A stretch of DNA of 64,000 bases from Cordylochernes scorpioides (Eukaryota > Arthropoda > Arachnida > Pseudoscorpiones > Chernetidae): positions 33,049,363 through 33,113,362 of the forward strand of contig CP092868.1 of assembly GCA_030710605.1 (NCBI GenBank), in the 5' to 3' direction. The number at the start of each line of letters is the position of its first letter. Position 1 is the stretch's first letter. Below, piece by piece: positions 55,986-64,000 of the stretch. The notes below the pieces were generated by a model. It did not search any database, was not told the DNA's origin, and saw nothing but the letters and a program-made list of their open reading frames with translations. The position numbers and the translations under genes were made by a program.

Positions 55986-56939
55986 TTCCTTCTCTTGTAA
56001 CTATTTATTTTATTTTTGCCTCTATTTTAGCACTTTTTTTATGCTGTCACATTAGTTAATTAATACATAACGACAACACAATGTGAAATAATCAATGGTA
56101 AAATCTTATTTCAAAAAGTATTTCTTAAAGGCAAGTATGTCTTTGGATCTCTAACACAAATACGGTTAGCATTCCACTTAATTAACACAAATCAATAACG
56201 CGCCATCTATACATACAAAACTACATCTACTGTCCTATAAGCTTATGTCCATAGTTTACTTGAAAACCATTTCTAAGATTCCATCCTTCAGTGCAGCATA
56301 TAAAAGCAGAATGATCCAATACAGTATTAGAGCTCTGAGAAGCGGTCTAAGGACAGTAGAAGTTCGTTTTATGTATAAAAGAAACATTCGCGCTCTTAAG
56401 TCCTTTTGTTTTGTATTCCACTTAATGTGGATGAAATGGCCTTTGGACTCAACACATATACGGTTAGTACTTCACTTAGCATGAATGAAATGATGATCTT
56501 TGGAATCAAAATTTATAAATTTTGCATATCCCTTGACAAAGATGAAATGGGCTTCGAAACCAACATATATACCTATTTTAAAAATCTACATTGTGTTACA
56601 CGCTGTTTTTTTTTTTCCATTTGCTTATGAACTTGTCACTTTTGTATTAGTATGGTAATAGAGACAAATATAAATCGACTTAAAACTTGCGTTAGCACCC
56701 TATCTCTATATATATAAAAGTCAATTCCTGTCTGTCTGTCTGTTTCGCGATAAACTCAAAAACTACTGAACCAATTGGTTCCAAATTTTGCATGTCGCTT
56801 TTTATAAACCTGAGGAAAATTTTTGGCTACATTTTGCTTATAATTTTTGGCTATTTCTTTTTTTTAATTTGAAGAACTATTTTTTTACGCGGAGTAATCC
56901 GGAATGGAATGAATACCCAAATAAGGCCATTTTGTATAC

Positions 56940-57010
56940 GCATCGGTGGCTCAGTGGTAGAATGCTCGCCTGCCACGCGGGCGGCCCGGGTTCGATTCCC
57001 GGCCGATGCA
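56940..57010 (+). tRNA. tRNA-Gly (GCC)
   Basis: 71 nt fold as a cloverleaf. The acceptor stem is GCATCGG/CCGATGC with discriminator A, and the anticodon stem is CTCGC/GCGGG with loop CTGCCAC and anticodon GCC (56,972-56,974). The T arm is built on CCCGGGTTCGATTCCCGG. The A box (TGGCTCAGTGG, 56,947-56,957) and B box (GGTTCGATTCC, 56,989-56,999) are intact, and a run of eight T follows at 57,011-57,018 as a Pol III terminator. The C at 56,950, where the usual arthropod gene has T, makes one C-A mismatch in the D stem. It looks transcribable and sits inside a Helitron absent from block A. Confidence 0.95.
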
Positions 57011-57182
57011 TTTTTTTTAACAATTTTTAAAACTCATTTATATTATATCTTCTATATATATAAAAATAAATGTTTGTATGTTTGTTTGTTTGTTGGTTGG
57101 TTTGTATGTCCGGTATACAATTTCGCAGTAGTTCACTAATTCAAACCAAAATTTCCATACATAGGTAAAAAATATATAACAC

Positions 57183-58010
57183 ATATAATATAAATATTTA
57201 TATAATAACTGCTCTAATTTGAAATATTTGTTAGGTTTTATTTATTTATATATTTTCATTTTTAGATATAACTGATCTAATTCGTCGTTTAAAATAACTG
57301 CTCTTGAAATATTTGGTATGTTTTATTTATTTATATATATTTTCATTTTTAGATATAACTGATCTAATTCGCCGTTTAAAATAACTGCTCTAATTCGAAA
57401 TATTTGGTATTTGGTATTTATTTATTTATATATTTTAATTTTTAGATATAACTGATCTAATTCGTCGTTTAAAATAGTTCGCTTAATAACACATATAATA
57501 TAAATATTTATATAATAACTGCTCTAATTTGAAATATTTTGTAGGTTTTATTTATTTATATATTTTCATTTTTAGATATAACTGATCTAATTCGTCGTTT
57601 AAAATAACTGCTCTTGAAATATTTGGTATGTTTTATTTATTTATATATATTTTCATTTTTAGATATAACTGATCTAATTCGCCGTTTAAAATAACTGCTC
57701 TAATTCGAAATATTTGGTATGTTTTATTTGTGTTCACTCTATTTCTATTTATTTGAAGTATTATAATTTCCATCTTTCAAAAACCTATTTCAAAAAGGTT
57801 GTTAGAAATATGTAAGGCCTGAAATAGCTTTACATGCGAACATTTATGATGCCAAGCGTAGCTTAATAACTACTCTTGAAATATTTGGTATGTTTTATTT
57901 ATTTATATATATTTTCATTTTTAGATATAACTGATCTAATTCGCCGTTTAAAATAACTGCTCTAATTCGAAATATTTGGTATTTGGTATTTATTTATTTA
58001 TATTCTGCTT
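57183..58010 (+). repeat. Internal tandem repeats of the Helitron
   Basis: Units of about 87-93 bp carry 'agatataactgatctaattc' (57,264, 57,351, 57,444, 57,574, 57,661 and 57,922). A larger duplication of about 310 bp ('acacatataatataaatatt' at about 57,180 and 57,490) is superimposed. Internal minisatellites are common in non-autonomous Helitrons. Confidence 0.85.
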
Positions 58011-59235
58011 AGCTCACGAACAGCGCCCTCTATCAAGGTTATAAATACGTTTAAAATCGATATCTTCTCAAATTTTATTAATAATATTTTTCGCTTAATA
58101 ATTAGAATACTTGATTTAAATCGAAATATTTATAGACGCTCGCTCGATTTGAAGATTTACACATGTGTATATCGTAACTAATCTGACTGTAAAGTTTGGA
58201 GCGGGACATTTCACAAAAGTAACGTCCACGGTGCCAATTTATAATTGTAACGAATAGTATTTGAATAAAAACATTTAATCGGGTAAAACCCGGGCGTTGC
58301 CCGGGTCATTCGTCTAGTATATATATATATGTACAAATTTCTTCAACGAAGGAAGCTCCTCCACTTTAAGAGGGTCCCTCTTCCACACAACGAGGGGGTC
58401 TTCTTGAACCTTCCACAGTTCCACTCGAGGAAGTACTTACATGTCAGGAATGTCTTAACTATAGAAGAAGTATTAAAGTAATGAATCAACTTATCAAAGA
58501 AAACTTAAAGATACTTCGGCCAGTAAATCTTTTTATTATCTCGATGTTAAGAGCTATTTTATAACTATTTCACATATTTACAAAGGGTAATGCTTCTTTT
58601 GTCACACACAGCTAAACATTCAGAATCAATAAAACTCAACATTTGGAGCTATCAAGTTGAACTCTCTGTCTAGTAGTCAAGTCAGGTATCTCATAGGAAT
58701 ACTCTTTGAGCAATTAAGTCCGTGCCCCAATTGGGATGGAAATGGAATCATCTTTGCGTGACCGCCAAGTCTCTCCTGCATACATAAGTCCTGCGTCTAC
58801 TCAGCAGTGTCTGAACTGAATCATATACCAGTATTATAAAATAAATGAAGCTTCCAGGGTTATGTTTCTTGTGCTACTTTTTATTTTCAAGCTTTCGGAC
58901 TTGTCAGTCCTTCCAACAGGATTATCACGTTAACAACTTAATAATAAATACACCAGTATTCTTCACGTCTCTTCAGTAAATAAATAGAATCGTTTATGCA
59001 TTTTTGGTTGATTCGTTGCTGGCGTGCAAACGAAGAGGTCAATCCTGGTTAGCTTCTCTCTCTCTCGCTCGGTCGATTAACTTCCTGGCAGCTTCGTTGT
59101 CTTCCTCTGTCTGGATCTTCGCCAGGTGCATTCAATTGATTCCTGCTGCAATTATTCCACCCTCTACCACACCTTCCTTTGAATTCTTCTTCTTTAAATC
59201 ATCTCTTTCTCTATCCCTTGATCAATTTGTCGATG

Positions 59236-59380
59236 GAAGAATGGTCTAAACCGTTGGTTTTCGACCACCACCACCCGGGATTGAATCCCGCATTGGGCAC
59301 TTTTTTCTGATAAAAAAAAAAAAATGCTCAAATGACCCCCGATTTTAACAAAAGTCCAACCCCACCAGCAAGTGCAATGT
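59236..59380 (+). mobile_element. SINE family 1, head and partial body
   Basis: Counterpart of 26,250-26,392, with the same switch after 'caagtgcaatgta'. Confidence 0.75.
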
Positions 59381-59414
59381 AGTTATCTAACCTATTTTTC
59401 AATTTTTAACTAAT

Positions 59415-59640
59415 ATACAACAACAACAAAAGCCTTTATTGAGGACCTCTCATCCTATAAAGGATTCGCCAGTTTACAGAGTATTTGAAGAGAAGAGAAC
59501 TAAGAATACAGAGATATATGTAGTAGGTATAGTATAGTATTTTCTACACTGTGACTATATACAACAGCAGTATCAAGCCTTTTAGTGGAATCAAAGTCCC
59601 ATACAGGATTTGTCATTCTAGTCCTGACAAGGATTATTTA
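59415..59640 (-). mobile_element. Two reversed LINE 3' ends
   Basis: Counterpart of 26,424-26,660, beginning 'acaacaacaacaaaagcctt'. Confidence 0.55.
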
Positions 59641-60402
59641 CATATAACTATTTACATCAATTAGATTATGTATATAGCCTCCCCTTCTCTTCAGCCGTCT
59701 TCCAAATTTTTAACTAATATAGAATTAATTTCATAAATTCTATATAACTGTGAAAAATGTCTTATTGTAATTTTCTTCAAGTAATTTAAAATAAAATTAC
59801 TTTGGATAGTAATTGATTATTCTTCTGCTTTTTCTTTCAAGATGACAACAAACAATACCATTAAGTAATACAATATAATGCAGCTTATGATTGTATAATG
59901 ATATTTGAAAATTATCCCGCAAGTGTTTCTTTTGAATGAAAAATCGAAATTTATTTTAAGAAGAAATAACGATTATTTCTAACCTTAGGGATGAAGTATG
60001 AAAGGATGAATTGTGATGAGTAATGATAAACGGAAAAAGAAAAGTGTCCACGGATGTCATTCTACAATACCAATAAGTTTTATAAATTTAATTGCTATCT
60101 TTCGTTGAAATTTGTAACATAAATTTACTGGCAATGTGTTTCTTTTAAATAATATCATCAACTATTATCTCTACAGACCTTATACTGCAATAAGTTATTG
60201 AATGAGAGGGCTTGGTTCATCAATCCAATACAATAGTAGAGCGGTCTAGATATTAATTTGGCAAAACTGCTGAAGAGCAGAAATTTTGCTCGAAAACTTG
60301 CGAAATAAAAATTAAAAGAAACTCTTTACCTTAATTAATTTATTTATTTATTTCTTTCTTTTTCAAATAATTTCTAGATAACCATTGCTCACATTACATA
60401 TA

Positions 60403-60853
60403 CAGTTAAACCTGTCTATAGCGCCCCCTCTTGGGACTCACCAAAATAGGGTGCTATAGAGATGGAGTGCTATAGACAGGTCACTTTTAATGTAAATCGC
60501 ATTGTACTACGTATTTAAAATCAGGCGCTATAGAAAGGAAGGAGCTATTTAGAGGGGGCGCTATAGACAGGTCACTTTTAATATAAATCGCATCCTACTA
60601 CATATTTAAAATCGGGCGCTATAGAGAGGAAGGAGCTATTTAGAGGGGGGCGCTATAGACAGGTCACTTTTAATATAAATCGCATCGTACTACGTATTTA
60701 AAATCGGGCGCTATAGAAAGGAAGGAGCTATTTAGAGGGGATGCTATAGACAGGTCACTTTTAATGTAAATCGCATCGTACTACGTATTTAAAATCGGGC
60801 GCTATAGAGAGGAAGGAGCTATTTAGAGGGGATGCTATAGACAGGTTTAACTG
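60403..60853 (+). mobile_element. TA-flanked MITE enclosing 90-bp tandem units, complete allele
   Basis: Perfect 20-bp terminal inverted repeats, CAGTTAAACCTGTCTATAGC and GCTATAGACAGGTTTAACTG, flanked by TA. Inside are about four 90-bp units. Block A has the same left terminus but at least 18 units and no right terminus before the contig end. The repeat unit itself ends in a partial copy of the terminal repeat (GCTATAGACAGGT), which shows the array grew from the element's end. Confidence 0.92.
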
Positions 60854-61468
60854 TATATACAAACTCTCCTCTAACTCCCATCTAAAGAAGAAGGGTAGTA
60901 TGAAGGTGGAAACAGCTAACCATGCCAAAGAGAGAGAAAAGAAAGGAAGGCCTTGTTCCCATCGCAAGAGATCGTTGGCCAAAGGTCAAAAGTCACCCTC
61001 GACGTTCTTTGTTTCCCCAGGCCACATCGAGCTTTTTATACCCAGCTTTTAGGACTTCTTTATCAAGCTTTCTTTTGTTCTTCGGGGATCCTTCGCTGTG
61101 GTTCTCTTACGGACCGATAGATTGCGTTGGGTCATCCTAATGTCAACGGAACAAAACAATTACGTGTTAGAGTTCTCTCGAAATAAATCTCCTCTACGAC
61201 TAAAATGAAAGAAGACAAAGAGATCTGGTCAAGACAAAATTTTATTTCAATATTATAATACCAGTAAAAAGTAATAATACAAAAAGAACGTGTTTTAAAA
61301 ATAAACAATTCGATGATGAAAAATAACAAATAAGATAAGATAAACAACATTCGAAGGCACAAAATCTACGATTGCAAAATCAAACAAATTAAAAATAAAT
61401 AAATCTATTAATATTTGGAAAATAAAACGGTCATGTGAAGCAAAAAATAACGAAAATTTTGGTATATA
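60854..61468. other. Right single-copy flank before mariner
   Basis: AT-rich with a moderately GC-rich patch (60,920-61,140). Small frames on both strands have no recognisable domain. No gene called. Confidence 0.45.
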
Positions 61469-62729
61469 CAGGGTGTACCAGGTAAATTGGGATTAACTTT
61501 GACAGTCCATAAAACAAAAACTACTTGAGATTAAAAACTTGTTTTTTTTTTTCATTACGTAGCCATATTCATGTAAAATGCAACAGTACATGTTTGCGCA
61601 GTGTAGTGATGAAGAGTAACCGAGAATTTGAAAATCGAGCTGCCATCATCGTTGCTCTGCGCGCCGGAAGGAGCCCCAAAGAGATAGTGGATTTTCTTAA
61701 GTTGCCCAAAACCACTATTTATCGTGTCAAGAAGCAGTTTGATGAGGCCGAGAGTAACAAAGAGGGGATAGCTACAAGGAAAAAGCACTCGCGACAGGGT
61801 AAGAGGCGAAGAATTTGTCAAAAATGTCAAGGAGAAGATTGATGGAAACCCTGGGAAGAGCATGAGGGCCATAGCCAAGGAAATGGACGTTGGCTCTATG
61901 ACAATTGTCAGAACTATCCATGAGGACCTTGGTCTCAAGTCTTATGCCCTTCGGAAAGATCAGTTGCTGACTGAGAATATGAAGAATAACAGAAAAGGAA
62001 AGGCTGCTGCCCTCCTCAACAACCTGAAACACGACTCTTTTGACGTGGACCAAAAGGTAAATCCCAGGAATGATCGCTGGATCTGTAAAGACCCCTCAGA
62101 GATACCTGTCGTGATGCACACGAAATTTCCTGCCTCCGTAATGGTCCTTGGCGTTATCAGCAGTGAAGGTGATGTCATGCCTCCCCATTTCTTTGAGAAG
62201 GGCCTTAGGATGAACGCTGACACCTACATCAATGTTCTGGAGACCGTTGTGAAGCCTTGGATGGACATGGTGGCCGCAGGAAGGAAGTATGTCTTCCAAC
62301 AGGACTCAGCTCCAGCCCATAAGGCAAAAAAGACACAATCGTGGCTGACACTTAACGTCCCTAGTCACTGGGGTCCTGATATTTGGCCCCCTAATTCTCC
62401 AGATTGCAATCCCCTCGACTACTATGTATGGGGCGTTGTTGAGAGAGATGTCAACAAAGCTCCTCATACCACCATCCAGTCTGTCAAGAAAGCAGTTCAC
62501 ACGGTGATGACCCAAATGGACAAGGTCATCGTCGCCAAGGCCTGTGCTTCATTCCGCACTCGCCTCGAGACTGTTGTAGCTAATAATGGAAACTACATTG
62601 AATAAATAAAAACTATATCCTTTTATCTACTACTGTGTCAAATTTCATTCGGATATTTTAATTTTTACTTGCAAAAAATTTCAGTTAAAATACCATTGTT
62701 GAAATTCCCAATTTACCTGATACACCCTG
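61469..62729 (+). mobile_element. DD37D mariner-like transposon, defective
   Basis: Terminal inverted repeats begin CAGGGTGTACCAGGTAAATT on the left and, inverted, CAGGGTGTATCAGGTAAATT on the right. TA lies on both sides (61,467-61,468 and 62,730-62,731). The length is 1,261 bp, normal for mariner, with one transposase gene. It lies in the single-copy flank, so no allele is available here. Confidence 0.95.
61609..62605 (+). pseudogene. Mariner-type transposase (DD37D), frameshifted and missing first catalytic Asp
   Basis: The ATG at 61,609 opens NREFENRAAIIVALRAGRSP and a helix-turn-helix (IVDFLKLPKTTIYRVKKQF). A one-base shift at about 61,800 moves the frame; the second frame runs from there through NPGKSMRAIAKEMDVGSMTI to a stop at 62,605. 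Catalytic D in QDSAPAHK and D in NPLDYYVW are 37 residues apart, which defines DD37D. The first Asp (expected in a SDEK-like block) is absent: NNLKHDS runs directly into FDVDQKVNPRNDRW, so about 15-20 codons are deleted. No active enzyme is possible from this copy, but its ends could still be mobilised. Confidence 0.9.
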
Positions 62730-62929
62730 TAGATGGCTATTTATAGTTAAATATCTTTGGAGGAGAGAGCTTCAAACTTTACAACTGTGAACTGTTAGCC
62801 TATTATCTATATAGGCACTTCATTCTTTATTTACGTAAAGATAAAGTAGAAAGGCAAAGAAATGTGGGGAAGGATTAAAGAATTAAATGAATATCTCAAT
62901 AAAACTTATTATGAAAAAAAGGCATCTCC

Positions 62930-63130
62930 TTATCGTGCAACTGAAAGTTGCTGATGGCTTTCGCCATCTATCGGAATAAATATCAACTATTCTCGTTGAT
63001 TTTTAATTATTCCAGAATTGGCCAAATACCCATTCTTGATTAATAGAGAAAAGTTAACCACGGACGCGTTTCGGGCTGTTGGCCCTCATCAGTGTGGTGC
63101 AAGCTGTACCTTTGTTAAGACCAGAATATA
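62930..63130 (-). mobile_element. Penelope-like terminal fragment carrying a hammerhead
   Basis: Sequence on either side of the ribozyme ('gatggctttcgccatctatc', 'attattccagaattggcc') recurs beside the similar motifs at 18,162 (18,240-18,330) and 11,060. This defines a dispersed repeat of about 150-200 bp whose constant core is the hammerhead. No reverse transcriptase is attached. Confidence 0.55.
63057..63098 (-). ncRNA. Hammerhead ribozyme (Penelope type), intact core
   Basis: Minus strand 5' to 3': ACCACA (stem I), CTGATGA, stem II GGGC-CAACA-GCCC, GAA, ACGCGT, C, CGTGGT (stem I). The core CTGATGA...GAA is exact. Stem I pairs five of six positions and stem II is a perfect 4-bp stem. Cleavage would follow the C after ACGCGT. 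Stem III is the palindrome ACGCGT with no loop, so a single copy cannot close it, but two copies can pair. Such minimal hammerheads with palindromic stem III are known from Penelope-like elements. Confidence 0.75.
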
Positions 63131-63423
63131 AAACTTGTCTCATAACAACTTCCTACCGCCTTTATAGTGATGAAAAAATGTTGGAATCAAGAATTTCTCT
63201 AAATTGTTCCGTATATAGGTTATGATTATTTTTGTTTTGTTGTTGAAAAAGAAAGAGAATTGAAGGTGCAGTCGTGAAAAAGTAAAGATAATTATTTACC
63301 CATCAAGTAGTTTTTTTATTTTGAATTACTTGAAGGAAATTACACATAGAATTATTTTTCACAGTTATATAGAATTTATAAAATTAATTCTATAATCGTG
63401 AATTGGTTCAAATTCACATAAAT

Positions 63424-63577
63424 AGGTACCGCTCAGCAAGAGCAACCTAGTTCATGATAATTGAACAATGAATAATATGTGAAGGTTATTCACACATTAA
63501 ACCATTTTTAACGCGGGATTCAATCCCGGTTCATGACTGTCGGGAATCGAGCGTGTTACCCTCTCATCCACCGACTT
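63424..63577 (-). mobile_element. tRNA-derived SINE, family 2
   Basis: Third copy of the family at 3,208, on the minus strand: head gtcggtggatgagagggtaa, B box 'gggattgaatcccgcg', end near 'ggtacc'. It has its own flanks, so it is an independent insertion. Confidence 0.75.
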
Positions 63578-63784
63578 TTTGTATGTATTCGTGAATTAAA
63601 AAAATAGGTTAACTATACATATTTACAACAATATTTAAAGTGGTATGTTCTAAATCTACGGTAAAAAAATGTAGAACAGTTAATGAATGAAAATAAAATA
63701 TATGTTTAAAAAAAAATAAAATATTTGCATTTTAGATTATATAATTTATATATAACCATAATTAGCCTAATACAATATTATAGG
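63578..63784. other. AT-rich sequence
   Basis: Nothing recognised. Confidence 0.4.
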
Positions 63785-64000
63785 ACGGTAGGGTTCACCA
63801 TTGATGAGCCAGGCCCTTCCCAATAATTGCGGCAAGGAGAGTGTGTATATTGTTTAAACACATTAAAGGTCATTATCAGAGCCTAGTTTCAAAGACTATA
63901 TTTAGAACCCATCATCTCATATTTAATACTATCAACAGAAAAATTGATCTGCCAATAGTAGAAAGCAGTCGCGATATTAAACTGGCGAAACCGTTGGTTG
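63785..64000 (+). repeat. Repeat of the CTGATGA...CTGGCGAAAC family
   Basis: It reads 'gggttcaccattgatgagcc' near 63,791 and 'aaactggcgaaaccgttgg' at the right edge (about 63,978-63,997), so one copy ends and another begins within about 190 bp. The window ends inside the second. Confidence 0.45.

Larger units (their letters stand above)
56703..58317 (+). mobile_element. Composite Helitron with two 5' ends, block B only
   Basis: The outer 5' end TCTCTATATATATAAAAGTC (56,703) is of one Helitron type. A second 5' end of the type at 34,053 (TCTTCTATATATATAAAAAT) follows at 57,048. There is one 3' end only: the ACCCGGGC/GCCCGGGT hairpin and CTAG at 58,314-58,317. It lies between A and T with no target duplication, and block A at about 25,050 has the unoccupied site. 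Between the two 5' ends lies a tRNA-Gly gene. The unit probably moved as one, having started from the upstream end. No Rep/helicase is encoded. Confidence 0.85.
29187..60853 (+). repeat. Block B: second copy of the locus
   Basis: Same order and strand as block A, about 3.6 kb longer because of insertions at 31.9, 34.1, 35.5, 36.7, 37.5, 39.8, 43.0, 44.6, 50-52.6 and 56.7 kb, partly offset by shorter arrays. Stretches between the listed features (for example 45,308-45,663, 46,283-46,860, 47,691-48,539, 48,836-49,752, 52,815-53,699, 58,318-59,235 and 59,641-60,402) match the corresponding block A stretches and hold no recognised gene. Most clean differences are single transposon events with intact empty sites, as expected of alleles. 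Confidence 0.95.

Noticed and set aside
60922-61140. Host gene exon near 60.9-61.1 kb
   Set aside because: Modest GC rise only; frames on both strands, no splice-consistent or domain evidence.

Overview
This is repeat-dense, AT-rich animal nuclear DNA, and I could support no host protein-coding gene in it. The content is DNA transposons, Helitrons, SINEs, LINE scraps, Penelope-like debris and minisatellites. A U6 snRNA copy of the arthropod type, a tRNA-Gly(GCC) of arthropod type, and Tc1 and DD37D-mariner families common in arthropods point to an arthropod. An arachnid is possible, but that is inference only.

The window holds the same locus twice. Block A (about 1,006-29,086) and block B (29,187-60,853) carry the same repeats in the same order and strand. 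They are separated by exactly 100 N. Only 1-1,004 and 60,854-64,000 are single-copy here. The left contig ends inside a 90-bp minisatellite, and the right contig restarts at the counterpart of about 1,006. The simplest reading is two diverged haplotypes placed end to end in a scaffold; a true tandem duplication is the alternative. In either case the pair is a natural empty-site/filled-site comparison.

Block B only: a Helitron (34,053-34,565); a TA-target MITE (36,746-37,005); a Helentron-like element with an endonuclease-domain relic (39,788-41,279); a full-length U6 retrocopy with a 10-bp target duplication (42,979-43,077); two 5'-truncated LINE insertions (35,491-35,561 and 44,640-44,910); a Tc1 element with one frameshift (49,957-51,474) lying between two hAT MITEs; and a composite Helitron carrying an intact-looking tRNA-Gly gene (56,703-58,317). 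Block A only: a SINE with target duplication (9,352-9,667) and large expansions of four tandem arrays (108, 82, 130 and 90 bp units).

Other themes are tRNA-derived SINEs; TA-flanked MITEs, two of which have grown internal minisatellites; and dispersed hammerhead-ribozyme-like motifs with palindromic stem III, of the kind known from Penelope-like elements. The best of these is at 63,057-63,098 on the minus strand. The right flank has a DD37D mariner (61,469-62,729) with a frameshift and a lost catalytic block.
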